A stretch of DNA of 12,564 bases, taken from positions 1 to 12,564 of the forward strand of contig JACPRG010000005.1 in NCBI GenBank assembly GCA_016190025.1. Direction: 5' to 3'. The notes under the pieces were generated by a model. It was not told the origin of the DNA. It was given only the letters and a program-made list of their open reading frames with translations, and did no database searches. Shown piece after piece: positions 1 to 6,898 of the stretch. The translations under genes and the position numbers were made by a program. This DNA is from Candidatus Tectimicrobiota bacterium (GTDB lineage Bacteria; UBA8248; JACPRG01). Every line of letters begins with the position of its first letter. Position 1 is the first letter of the stretch.

Positions 1-168
1 ATTCCCCTCGCCGTCGATGGTTTTCCGGGCGGGGGGGAGGCGGTCCTCCTCGCCGACGGCCACGATGCGGCCCTGGTGAATGGCGACGCCCGAGCCCCGC
101 AAGACCCCGGAGGGCGTCACGACCCGGACGTTTCGAACGACGGTGTCCACTTCCTGGCTGCGGGTCAT
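1..168 (-). CDS. Cyclic amidohydrolase, N-terminal part (partial)
   Basis: Only the first 56 codons are present; the gene runs off the left edge. The visible protein has the small N-terminal beta-sandwich seen at the start of dihydroorotase/dihydropyrimidinase/allantoinase-type amidohydrolases: VVRNVRVVTPSGV near residues 10-22, then GVAIHQGRIVAVGE (27-40) and LPPARKTIDGEGN (44-56). In the family the next residues would be the PGxxDxHxH metal-binding motif, which lies outside the window, so catalytic competence cannot be judged. The ATG at 168 is preceded by AAAGGA, and the TAA stop of the iron-sulfur subunit gene overlaps that ribosome-binding site; the gap is 9 nt, which argues for coupled expression as the last visible gene of the operon. 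A cyclic-amide hydrolase would fit ring opening of a hydroxylated N-heterocycle made by the upstream hydroxylase. That link is inference. A non-cyclic amidohydrolase (imidazolonepropionase- or deaminase-like) is the alternative. Confidence 0.72.
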   Translation of the reverse strand, partial: MTRSQEVDTVVRNVRVVTPSGVLRGSGVAIHQGRIVAVGEEDRLPPARKTIDGEGN

Positions 169-177
169 GGGGTTCCT

Positions 178-645
178 TTAAGCGAAGCGGTGCGCCTCGT
201 GGATGGCCCGGATGATCTCGTGGTAGGTGGTGCAGCGGCAGATGTTCCCCGCCATGTAGTCCCGGATCTCGGCTTCCGAGGGCCTGGGGTTCTCCTTCAA
301 CAAGGCGCAGGCCATCATGACCATCCCCGGGGTGCAGAAGGCGCACTGGAAGGCGTTGTGCTCCAGAAAGGACTTCTGGACGGGATGCAGGCCGTCATCG
401 GGCGCGATCCCCTCCAGCGTCGTGACCTCCTTGCCCTCGGCGTAGCGGGCGAGGGTGATGCACGAGGCGATGGGCGCGCCGTCCAGCAGGACGGTGCAGG
501 CCCCGCAGGCCCCCAGGCCGCACGTCTCCCGGGTCGCCACCAGGCCGAGGTCGTTCCGCAGGAGGTCCAGCAAGAGCCTGTGGTCCGGGACCGCGAGCTC
601 GCGGGTCTTTCCGTTCACCGAAAGCTTCAGGGGCCGAGCGCTCAT
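178..645 (-). CDS. Molybdenum hydroxylase [2Fe-2S] small subunit (CoxS/XdhC-type)
   Basis: A 155-residue protein of normal length for the small, electron-transfer subunit of xanthine dehydrogenase/CO dehydrogenase-family hydroxylases. Residues 1-75 form the plant-ferredoxin-like domain, with cluster ligands C42, C47, C50 and C62 (CX4CX2CX11C). The rest is the helical domain, with C101, C104, C136 and C138 (CX2CX31CXC) for the cluster next to the molybdopterin. All eight ligands are present. A small departure is CRCTTY at 136-141, where the family usually has CRCTGY. The ATG overlaps the large-subunit stop in an ATGA arrangement (4 nt), so the two are translationally coupled. Its role is to pass electrons from the molybdenum centre of the large subunit to the FAD of the medium subunit. 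It is cytoplasmic: no signal peptide is visible. The family is certain; the substrate of the holoenzyme is not. Confidence 0.95.
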   Translation of the reverse strand: MSARPLKLSVNGKTRELAVPDHRLLLDLLRNDLGLVATRETCGLGACGACTVLLDGAPIASCITLARYAEGKEVTTLEGIAPDDGLHPVQKSFLEHNAFQCAFCTPGMVMMACALLKENPRPSEAEIRDYMAGNICRCTTYHEIIRAIHEAHRFA

Positions 646-2990
646 GAAATCCGTTCTCCCTCCTTTTCCCGGAGCAGGCGCAGGAGGTCCTCCGGGGTGA
701 TGGGCAGGCGCTTGGGGCGCACCCCCACCGCGTGGAAGATGGCGTTGGCGATCGCCGGCGCCGTGGGACCGATGGAGGACTCCCCCACCCCCTTGGCCCC
801 GTAGGGGCCGTTCTGGTGAGGGGTCTCGACGATGATGGAGGTGAAACGGTCGGGGGCCTCCTGGAAGGAAGGCAGGGCGTAGTCCAGCAGGTTGGGGTTC
901 GTGGGCTGGCCGTTCTCGAACTTGAGCTCCTCGTAGAAGGTCTGCCCGATCCCCTGCGCGGCGGCGCCGCCGATCTGCCCCAGGCAGTGGGCCGGGTGGA
1001 TGGCCCGGCCGACGTCGACCGTGCTGACGAAATCGAGGATCTTGACTTCCCCGGTGTCGGTGTCCACCTCCACCTCGGCGCCGCAGGCCCCCACGAACCA
1101 GAAGGCCGTGGTGATCTCGGCCTGGCCGGTGTTCTTGTCCAGCTTGCCCCCCTCGGTCTTCATCACCCCGCGGCCCAGGAGGTTGCCGCCCTTCGTCTTG
1201 AAGTGGTTCTGCATCACCTCGTCGATGCCGAGGCCCCGGTCGGGGTTCCCTTTCACCGAGACCCGGCCGTCGGCCGCCGTCAGGTCCTCGGGGCTCACCT
1301 CCAACATCTGCGCCGCCAGGGCGAAGATCTGATCGCGGGCGTCGATGGCCGCCAGGCGGACCGCCGTCCCCATGTGGAAGGTCGAGCGGCTGGAGCTGGT
1401 CGTCAGGTCATAGGGGGTGACGTCGGTGTCCGGCATGGCCCGATAGACCGACGAGAGCTTCACGCCCAGCTCCTCGGCGACGATCTGGGAGAGGACGGTG
1501 TCGGCCCCCTGCCCCATCTCGATGGTGCTCGACAAAAGCGACACCGTGCCGTCCTCGTTCACCTTGACGAAGGCCGAGGAGGTCGACGGGGTCAGGGTGC
1601 TCTTGATGATGCAGGCGATGCCCTTCCCCCTGGGCTTTCCCGCCGCGGAGGATTTGCTGGGCTTCCCCCAGCCGATGGCCTCCGCCGTCTTCTCCAGGAC
1701 CTCCTTGAACCCCACGCTGTGCAGCCGGGAGCCCGTCGCGAAGATGGTCCCCTCTTCCACGACGTTCTTCAGCCGGATCTCGAGGGGGTCCATCCCCAGG
1801 GCGGCGGCGATGTCGTCCATCTGGGATTCATGGGCCCAGGCCACCTTGGGCGCGCCGAACCCCCGGAAGGCCCCGCCCGGCGGCTTGTTGGTGTACACGC
1901 AGTAGGAGTCCGTGTGGATGTGAGGGATCTGGTACGGGCCGGCCGCGACGTATCCCCCGTTCTTCACGACCCGGGGAGAGACGTCCGCGTAGGCCCCGAT
2001 GTCCCAGTGGATGGTCACCTTGCGCGCGTGAAGGCGGCCGTCCTTCTTTACCCCGGTCCGAAGGTTCACCCAGGCGCCGTTCTTCGTGACGGTGTAAAAG
2101 ACCTCCTCCCGTGTCAGCTCCAGCCGGACCGGCCTCCCCGACTTCTTCGCCAGCATCGCCACGATGGGCTCGACCTTCGGGTAGGTCTTGCTGCCGTATC
2201 CCGAACCCAGGTGGGGGACGATCACCCGGATCCGGGTCACGGGGACCCGGAACAGGTCCGCGAGGAGCGTCCGGACCGTGAAGGGGTTCTGCGTCCCGTC
2301 CCAGAGGGTGAGCTTCCCCCGGTGGTCCCACTGGGCGATGCACACGTGGGGCTCCATCGCCATGTGCTGCGTCATGGGGACGAAGTAGTCGTCCTCGAAG
2401 ACGCGGTCCGATTCCCGAAAGCCCTTCTCGATGTCCCCGCGGCGCAGCTTGAAGTGATACGGGACGTTGGAGTTGGGAATGCTGTTCAGGCTCGCCAGGT
2501 CCCCGTAGGCCCGCTCGGGCAGCCGGAACTCGTCGTGGAGGATCGGTGCGCCTTTGGCGGCGGCCTCCCGGGAGTCGAAGACGCCCGGCAACTCCTCGTA
2601 CACGACCTCGATGAGCTCCAGCGCCTCCTCCGCCGTCTCCTCGTCCACCGCGGCCACGGCCGCCACCGGGTCCCCCACGTACCGCACCTTGTCCACGGCG
2701 ATGATGGACTGGTCCAGGAGGGCGACGCCGTAGTAGGGGCTGACGTCCTTGCGGCCGACGATGTCGTCCCGTGTCAGGACGGCGATGACGCCCGGCATCC
2801 GCTCCGCCCGCGAGGCGTCCACCTTGAGAAGCCTCGCGTGGGGGACGCGGCTCCGGAGAACCTTGGCGTGAACCATCCCCGCCACCTGGACGTTGATGGC
2901 GTAGGGAGAAAGACCCCGCACCTTCTCGACCCCGTCCAGGCGCGGCGGGGAGGTCCCGACGATCGAAAACGCCTTCCTTTCCTCTGCCAC
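642..2990 (-). CDS. Molybdenum hydroxylase molybdopterin-binding large subunit (CoxL/XdhA-type)
   Basis: A 782-residue catalytic subunit of a xanthine oxidase-family hydroxylase. The open frame extends further upstream into the FAD-subunit gene, but those residues are arginine-rich nonsense. The GTG at 2990 is chosen because it lies 10 nt after the FAD-subunit stop, with AGAGG upstream, and because the first family-like residues (SIVGTSPPRLDGVEKVRG) follow at once. Molybdopterin-cytosine-dinucleotide contacts are visible at GSGYGSK (262-268, usually GGGFGGK), GGAFRGFG (372-379) and MGQGAD (492-497). The C-terminal block PYGAKGVGES ends with the presumed base catalyst E737, in the place of the essential glutamate of xanthine oxidase. 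The active-site loop is GAFRGFG, not the AYxCSFR loop of form I CO dehydrogenase, so CO oxidation is unlikely. N-heterocycle, aromatic or aldehyde hydroxylation is more likely. The order FAD-large-small with UbiD upstream suggests catabolism of an aromatic or heteroaromatic carboxylate (inference). Confidence 0.94.
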   Translation of the reverse strand: MAEERKAFSIVGTSPPRLDGVEKVRGLSPYAINVQVAGMVHAKVLRSRVPHARLLKVDASRAERMPGVIAVLTRDDIVGRKDVSPYYGVALLDQSIIAVDKVRYVGDPVAAVAAVDEETAEEALELIEVVYEELPGVFDSREAAAKGAPILHDEFRLPERAYGDLASLNSIPNSNVPYHFKLRRGDIEKGFRESDRVFEDDYFVPMTQHMAMEPHVCIAQWDHRGKLTLWDGTQNPFTVRTLLADLFRVPVTRIRVIVPHLGSGYGSKTYPKVEPIVAMLAKKSGRPVRLELTREEVFYTVTKNGAWVNLRTGVKKDGRLHARKVTIHWDIGAYADVSPRVVKNGGYVAAGPYQIPHIHTDSYCVYTNKPPGGAFRGFGAPKVAWAHESQMDDIAAALGMDPLEIRLKNVVEEGTIFATGSRLHSVGFKEVLEKTAEAIGWGKPSKSSAAGKPRGKGIACIIKSTLTPSTSSAFVKVNEDGTVSLLSSTIEMGQGADTVLSQIVAEELGVKLSSVYRAMPDTDVTPYDLTTSSSRSTFHMGTAVRLAAIDARDQIFALAAQMLEVSPEDLTAADGRVSVKGNPDRGLGIDEVMQNHFKTKGGNLLGRGVMKTEGGKLDKNTGQAEITTAFWFVGACGAEVEVDTDTGEVKILDFVSTVDVGRAIHPAHCLGQIGGAAAQGIGQTFYEELKFENGQPTNPNLLDYALPSFQEAPDRFTSIIVETPHQNGPYGAKGVGESSIGPTAPAIANAIFHAVGVRPKRLPITPEDLLRLLREKEGERIS

Positions 2991-3000
2991 CCTCTGTCTC

Positions 3001-3873
3001 CTATCCCGCCGCCCACACGCGCTCCAGCGCGCGGCGGACGTAGACCTTGACCAGTTCTCTCTTGTACCAGGCGGAGGCCCGGCCGTCCTCCAGGGGATTG
3101 ACCTGGGAAGCGACATAGTCCCCGATCTTCCGGAAGAGCGCCTCTCCCCCGTTTTTCCCGCGGGCCAGATCGGCCACCCCCGGGATCTCCCGCGCCCTCG
3201 ACTCCACCGACCCGAGGACGAGCCGGAGGTCGCTCACCCGCCCGTCCCCATCCCCCCGGGCGAAGGCGGCCACCCCGAGGGCCGGCCAGTCGGTGGAGGT
3301 GGAGAGGGTGTGTTTGAGATAGGCCGCCCGGAGCCCCTTCGGCGCGTCCGGGACGACCACCTCCGTCGCCAGCTCTCCGGGCCGCAAGGCGGTCTCCAGG
3401 TAATCCACGAAGAACGCCTCCATGGGGATGGTCCGCCGGTTTGACGCCCCGCCGGGGCCGACGCAGCGGAGAGAGGCCCCGAGGCCGATCAGCACCGGGG
3501 CGGGGTCCGAGTGGGGGTCCCCGTGGCAGAGGTCACCCCCGAGGGTCCCCATGTTGCGGATCCGGACGTTGGCCACCAGGTGCTCGGCGTCCGCGAAGAC
3601 CGGACACTTCCCCCGGACGAGGGGAGAGGTCTCGACGGCCCGATGGGTCGCCAGGACGCCGATCCGCAGACCGCTCCCTTTCTCGTGCGCGATGGCGCGC
3701 AGCCCGTCCAGCTTCCGAAGGCTGAGGATCCGCCTGGGCCGGGCGACGCGCTGCTTGATGAGGATCATCAGGGCCACGCCGCCCGCCATCACGGGAACGT
3801 CCTCACCCTCCCGGGCCATCAGTTCGAGGGCCTCTTCCAGGCTCTCGGGTTCCAGGATCTCAAAGCGGGTCAC
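3001..3873 (-). CDS. Molybdenum hydroxylase FAD-binding medium subunit (CoxM-type)
   Basis: A 290-residue subunit of normal family length that takes electrons from the iron-sulfur subunit onto FAD and hands them to NAD(P)+, a quinone or another acceptor. The FAD-binding fold of the vanillyl-alcohol oxidase/CO dehydrogenase flavoprotein family is shown by VMAGGVALM at 28-36 (AGG loop holding the pyrophosphate) and NMGTLGGDLCHGDPHSD at 107-123 (the TIGGN-like second loop). The C-terminal part from about 185 (LKHTLSTSTDWPALGVA) matches the CoxM C-terminal domain. The start is the GTG at 3873, behind GGGAGG with 5 nt spacing; the frame stays open upstream into the binding-protein gene, but that stretch is not family-like. 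The gene begins 14 nt after the binding-protein stop and ends 10 nt before the large subunit. Its separate existence marks this as the three-subunit form, unlike the single-chain enzyme at 9061-11898. Confidence 0.93.
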   Translation of the reverse strand: MTRFEILEPESLEEALELMAREGEDVPVMAGGVALMILIKQRVARPRRILSLRKLDGLRAIAHEKGSGLRIGVLATHRAVETSPLVRGKCPVFADAEHLVANVRIRNMGTLGGDLCHGDPHSDPAPVLIGLGASLRCVGPGGASNRRTIPMEAFFVDYLETALRPGELATEVVVPDAPKGLRAAYLKHTLSTSTDWPALGVAAFARGDGDGRVSDLRLVLGSVESRAREIPGVADLARGKNGGEALFRKIGDYVASQVNPLEDGRASAWYKRELVKVYVRRALERVWAAG

Positions 3874-3887
3874 GTTCGCCTCCCGGA

Positions 3888-4898
3888 TCAGCGTTGTCTC
3901 GGTATGAGTTTCGGCAGAAACTGGTTGGTGTAGACCTCCGAGGTCGAAGGCGTGCGCGGAAGCTTCATGTACTTCGCCAAAACCTCTATCGTCTTCCGCA
4001 TTTTCTCCTCGTCGATGTGTCCGATCCCATAGGTCTTGGAATGGTCGGACAGCAACAGGTCGATGGCGACGGCGAGCTGCTTTTCCGCGATGGCGCGGGC
4101 GAGGGTTGGCGTCTGGGCGCTGAAGATGTCGATGGTCTCCTTCGGGTGTTCGACGGCCCACGCCCACGCCTTCATGCTGGCGCGGACGAAGCGGCCCGCC
4201 TGGTCTTTGTTTGTCTGAACGCGCCCGTCCGCCGCCAGGAGGCCGTTGGAGTAGAGGTCCACCCCGTGGTCAGCCATCCGCATGATGGAAATTTCCAGGT
4301 TCACCTTCTGGCCGCTGGCGACAATGGCGGGCGCGTCCGTCACGAAGTTCGTGATGGCGTCCACGCGGCCCGAGAGAAGGCTCGGCACCTTCGCCGCCGG
4401 CGGCATGCTGATCCACTCCACGTCGCTCCCTTGGAATCCGTTCGCCTGGGCGAAAGCCGGGAAGATGATCCGGACGACATCGGCCTCGAATCCGCCGAAC
4501 TTCTTGCCCCGGAAGTCGGTCGGCTTCTTAAGGCCGTTCTTTCTGAGGGAGAAGATCGCGTGCGGAGACTTGTCGTGGATCACGCTGAGAAGCTTTGTGT
4601 GGAGGCCCTGGGCCCGTCCCACGATCAGCGCGCTCGCGTCGGCGAAACCGTAGTCGATCTTTCCGGCGCCCACCTCCTTGACCGTGTTCCCCGAGCCTTT
4701 GCCCCCGAGGATCTCCGCATCCAAGCCTTCCGCCTTGTAGAACCCCTGCTTAACTCCCGCGAAAAAAGGCGAATGCTTGCCGTTCAGGATCCAGTCCATC
4801 ATCACGGCGACCCGCTCGGCCCGAGCGGGGACGGAAAGCGAGAGAAGAGACACGCCAACCCCGATCAGCGCCTTCCAGCTCCATGTCGGCCAACGCAT
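3888..4898 (-). CDS. ABC transporter periplasmic binding protein, NMT1/THI5-like
   Basis: A secreted solute-binding protein of 336 residues. It starts with a signal peptide: charged N-terminus, hydrophobic stretch ALIGVGVSLLSLSV, and a likely cut after PARA (A27). The mature protein begins with the pattern of the NMT1/THI5/SsuA family: a beta strand ending MMDW, then HSPFFAGVKQGFYKAEGLD (42-60), the glycine-rich GGKGSGNTVKEVGAGKIDYGF, and later a SLLSGRVDAITNF hinge segment. The family includes binders of thiamine-related pyrimidines, sulfonates, nitrate and many aromatic acids, so the ligand is open. An ATG at 4916 is in frame, but codons 2-3 after it read AGGAGG, a perfect ribosome-binding site 9 nt before the ATG at 4898, so the shorter start is preferred. 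No permease or ATPase is adjacent. The gene sits between UbiD (81 nt) and the FAD subunit (14 nt), suggesting it captures the substrate of the pathway (inference). Confidence 0.88.
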   Translation of the reverse strand: MRWPTWSWKALIGVGVSLLSLSVPARAERVAVMMDWILNGKHSPFFAGVKQGFYKAEGLDAEILGGKGSGNTVKEVGAGKIDYGFADASALIVGRAQGLHTKLLSVIHDKSPHAIFSLRKNGLKKPTDFRGKKFGGFEADVVRIIFPAFAQANGFQGSDVEWISMPPAAKVPSLLSGRVDAITNFVTDAPAIVASGQKVNLEISIMRMADHGVDLYSNGLLAADGRVQTNKDQAGRFVRASMKAWAWAVEHPKETIDIFSAQTPTLARAIAEKQLAVAIDLLLSDHSKTYGIGHIDEEKMRKTIEVLAKYMKLPRTPSTSEVYTNQFLPKLIPRQR

Positions 4899-4907
4899 GA
4901 AAAACGC

Positions 4908-4913
4908 CCTCCT
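4908..4913 (-). promoter_or_regulatory. Ribosome-binding site that decides the binding-protein start
   Basis: The minus strand reads AGGAGG here, 9 nt before the ATG at 4898. The same six bases would be codons 2 and 3 if the upstream in-frame ATG at 4916 were used, and that ATG has no comparable site. This supports starting the protein at 4898, which leaves a normal short signal-peptide n-region. Confidence 0.7.
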
Positions 4914-4979
4914 CATAGTTACGCAACCCTGTGAATCTTCCCGAGCCGGGCCTCTGACGCGGAGCGGAACCCCTTTCCC

Positions 4980-6395
4980 TCAACGCCCTCCGGCGAGGGA
5001 ACGGCGCCCCCCTTCCCGGCCCACGATTTCATTCAGGTCGATTTGATCCGCGAGTCGGTTTGAAAGCCGCTTCGGCCATTCATAACCGTAGCCGATGGGA
5101 CAGGTGGCGTCAATCCCGACCTTCGTGACCAGGCCGTCCCGCGCCATCCGGGTGATGTCCTGGGACGTCGGGTCCAGCCGGTTCCCGCGCGCACCCGGAG
5201 CCAGGAGGATGTCGCGGTCGCCCTGCACCCGCGTGGCGATGGCCCAGTTCACCTCCCTGGAGTTCCCCACGTCCACATCGTCGTCCACCACAACGGCGAT
5301 CTTCAGCATGGGGTCCCGGCCCAGGGTGAAGAGGAGGACGTTTTTCGAGTCCCCTTCGTTGACCTTCTCCATGGCGATGTAGACCACGTACCCGACTCCT
5401 TCGGTGGGAAAGCGGACCGAGCGCACGGTCGGGACCACCTTGCGCAGCTCGCGTAGCAAGGCCGCTTCGCGCGCCGGGAGCGCCAGAAAGATGTGCTCGG
5501 CCAAGCCGGAGGCGATGGTCTGATAGTAGGCGCCCTTCCGATGGGTGATCGCGCTCAGCCGCATCACCGGCCGGCTCACGATCTGCCCGTAGTATCCGGT
5601 GAACTCTCCGAACGGACCTTCCTGCTCCCGCTGTCCCGGGAGCAGTTCCCCCTCCAGGACGATTTCCGCGCCGGCCGGTACTTCCAGATCGATCGTCCGG
5701 CACGGGACGAGATCGATGGGTTCTCCCAGGAGCCCGGACGCGACCTCGTACTCGTCATCCCCCGCCGCCACGGACGCGAGGCCCTGAGAGGCCAGATAGA
5801 GAGCGGGATGGGCGCCCAGGACGATCGCAACCGGCAGGGGCTCCCCCCTCTCTTCGGCCCGCCTGTGCAAAAATTGAATCTGTTTCCCCCAACTGTAGTA
5901 AAGCCCGATGTGGCGCTCATCGATGAGCCGGTTGCGGAAGATCCCCAAATCGACCTTGCCGGTCTCCGGGTCCCGACTGACGGCGATCCCTGCGGTGATG
6001 TAAGGGGCGTCATCGTCGTCGTTGTGGGTGAAAACGGGGAGCGCCCGGACGTCTAGATCCCTCCCTTTCCGGATGACCTCGTGCACCGGGCCGTCCTTCA
6101 CCCGCCGCGGGGCGATGGGCCGAGCCTCCCGGCGAGCGATGGTTTCCAGCAGCTCCGTCTCCTCGACCCCCAGAGACCACGCGACCCGCCGCCGATCGGC
6201 CATGACGTTGCACACCGCCGGGAAATCCGAGCCCCGGACGTCCTCAAAGACCAGAACGGGAAAACGGTGCTCCCGTTCCAGCCGCGCGACGATCGCCGTC
6301 GCCTCCAGGCGGGGGTCGACCGGCCTCCCGACGCGGATGACATCTTCGGGCGAGCGTGAAGCAACATCTTCGATGGTCGCTCTCAAGTCTTTCAC
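4980..6395 (-). CDS. UbiD-family prenylated-FMN-dependent decarboxylase
   Basis: A 471-residue cytoplasmic protein of usual UbiD length. These enzymes use prenylated FMN to remove, or reversibly add, a carboxylate on aromatic or alpha,beta-unsaturated acids. The signature QEGPFGEFTGYYG (258-270) contains E259 and E264. Together with R154 (GIFR) they reproduce the Glu-Arg-Glu catalytic triad (E277, E282 and R173 of Aspergillus Fdc1). The N-terminal FPAVCNVMADRRRVAWSLG (58-76) and the C-terminal DPTSQD and ATCPIGYGYEWP segments are also typical. The metal site looks altered: D149 stands where the family usually has Asn, and no His is seen at the usual position near Q172, although E248 is kept. 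The GTG at 6395 follows AGAGG with 5 nt spacing. It is the first gene of the operon, under the palindromic region at 6480. No UbiX gene is in view to supply prenyl-FMN. The family is firm; the substrate is unknown. Confidence 0.93.
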   Translation of the reverse strand: MKDLRATIEDVASRSPEDVIRVGRPVDPRLEATAIVARLEREHRFPVLVFEDVRGSDFPAVCNVMADRRRVAWSLGVEETELLETIARREARPIAPRRVKDGPVHEVIRKGRDLDVRALPVFTHNDDDDAPYITAGIAVSRDPETGKVDLGIFRNRLIDERHIGLYYSWGKQIQFLHRRAEERGEPLPVAIVLGAHPALYLASQGLASVAAGDDEYEVASGLLGEPIDLVPCRTIDLEVPAGAEIVLEGELLPGQREQEGPFGEFTGYYGQIVSRPVMRLSAITHRKGAYYQTIASGLAEHIFLALPAREAALLRELRKVVPTVRSVRFPTEGVGYVVYIAMEKVNEGDSKNVLLFTLGRDPMLKIAVVVDDDVDVGNSREVNWAIATRVQGDRDILLAPGARGNRLDPTSQDITRMARDGLVTKVGIDATCPIGYGYEWPKRLSNRLADQIDLNEIVGREGGRRSLAGGR

Positions 6396-6462
6396 CGGGA
6401 CCTCTGCGGGAATGGGAGCGGCATGAACTTCGTTGAACCAAAGCGCTGCTCAGTGTGAAAAA

Positions 6463-6491
6463 AATCTCTCATATTGCCGTTGACTTGTCAA
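6463..6491 (-). promoter_or_regulatory. Candidate promoter of the UbiD operon
   Basis: The minus strand carries a perfect TTGACA at 6491-6486. Seventeen bases further is GAGATT (6468-6463), only a 3/6 match to TATAAT; TATGAG lies closer but at a 12-nt spacing that is too short. The -35 hexamer is therefore good and the -10 poor, as expected for an activated or repressed promoter, or simply a chance match. It lies about 70-95 nt before the GTG of UbiD. Confidence 0.35.
6480..6491. promoter_or_regulatory. Palindrome TTGAC-TT-GTCAA, candidate operator
   Basis: Arms of 5 bp (6480-6484 and 6487-6491) are perfectly complementary around a central TT. The site overlaps the TTGACA hexamer read on the minus strand, so a dimeric regulator bound here would block or position RNA polymerase for the UbiD operon. 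The size and symmetry suit a homodimeric MarR-, GntR- or TetR-type regulator, but none is encoded in the window and no specific family is claimed. Confidence 0.4.
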
Positions 6492-6715
6492 TGCGACCGG
6501 GAAACGAAAGCCCTCATCACGCACAAAACCGTCAGCGAAGAGAAATGGAGAGAATCAAGGGTACTGGGCGGGGAGTGTTCTGCACGGAAAGGCTCGAGGG
6601 GAGATCCGGCGCTCGACCCCCACTGCTTCCGCACCATCGAGAGCCGCTTCAATTCACAGCGACCTGCCTCTCTGGGAACTCGCATGGCAGGGCCGAGCGG
6701 ACGCCCGAAGGCCCC

Positions 6716-6744
6716 GCCTTGGTCACGAAAGCGTGACAAAAGGC
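6716..6744. repeat. Interrupted inverted repeat, hairpin or operator
   Basis: The core arms GTCACG (6722-6727) and CGTGAC (6732-6737) flank a 4-nt AAAG loop. Outer arms GCCTT (6716-6720) and AAGGC (6740-6744) extend the stem to 11 pairs with a small internal bulge. No T run follows on either strand, so an intrinsic terminator is less likely than an operator or a structured leader element. It lies about 250 nt before the permease start. Confidence 0.4.
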
Positions 6745-6804
6745 CCCCGCGCCAAAATTTCCGAGGAGACGGTGGGAAGAAACCCCGCGCCCGGCCAAGT
6801 GGAC

Positions 6805-6810
6805 TACAAT
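6805..6810 (+). promoter_or_regulatory. Possible -10 hexamer for the permease gene
   Basis: TACAAT matches the bacterial -10 consensus at 5 of 6 positions, in an otherwise GC-rich stretch. No convincing -35 hexamer is seen 16-18 nt upstream and there is no TGn extension. If real, the transcript would have a leader of about 180 nt containing the hairpins at 6847-6898. Confidence 0.22.
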
Positions 6811-6846
6811 ACCTTCAGGGAGGGGACCGACTCTCAGAGGGGGATT

Positions 6847-6898
6847 GGAACGCTCCTCGCCCGGGAAGGGGGCGTTCCCTTTCCCGAAGAGCGCTTCG
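6847..6898 (+). repeat. Overlapping, mutually exclusive hairpins upstream of the permease
   Basis: Three pairings compete. GGAACGC (6847-6853) can pair with GCGTTCC (6872-6878). CGGGAAGGG (6862-6870) can pair, with one bulge, with CCCTTTCCCG (6877-6886), with outer arms CGCTC (6851-6855) and GAGCG (6889-6893). CGAAG (6885-6889) can pair with CTTCG (6894-6898). The first two share bases and cannot form together. This could be a switch-like leader for the downstream permease, or a by-product of GC-rich sequence. Confidence 0.3.

Noticed and set aside
732..3050. A 772-codon plus-strand open frame opposite the large-subunit gene
   Set aside because: It is the antisense shadow of a GC-rich gene. 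Its translation is rich in Gly, Arg, His, Val and Asp with no domain, while the minus strand encodes a complete family protein.
2991..3116. Extended N-terminus of the large subunit (42 extra codons)
   Set aside because: These codons overlap the end of the FAD-subunit gene and translate to Arg/Ser/Trp-rich sequence; the GTG at 2990 has a ribosome-binding site and is followed at once by family sequence.
178..3873. Aerobic carbon monoxide dehydrogenase (coxMLS)
   Set aside because: The subunit set matches, but the large subunit carries GAFRGFG where form I CO dehydrogenase has AYxCSFR, and no cox accessory genes are seen, so CO oxidation is not supported.
3874..4167. Extended N-terminus of the FAD subunit (98 extra codons)
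   Set aside because: It overlaps the end of the binding-protein gene and is not family-like; the GTG at 3873 with GGGAGG is the better start.
3894..4934. A 346-codon plus-strand frame opposite the binding-protein gene
   Set aside because: Antisense shadow; the minus strand has a signal peptide and family motifs throughout.
4940..4950. CCCG-AGC-CGGG mini-hairpin between UbiD and the binding-protein gene
   Set aside because: Only four base pairs in GC-rich sequence and no T tract; not enough to call a terminator.
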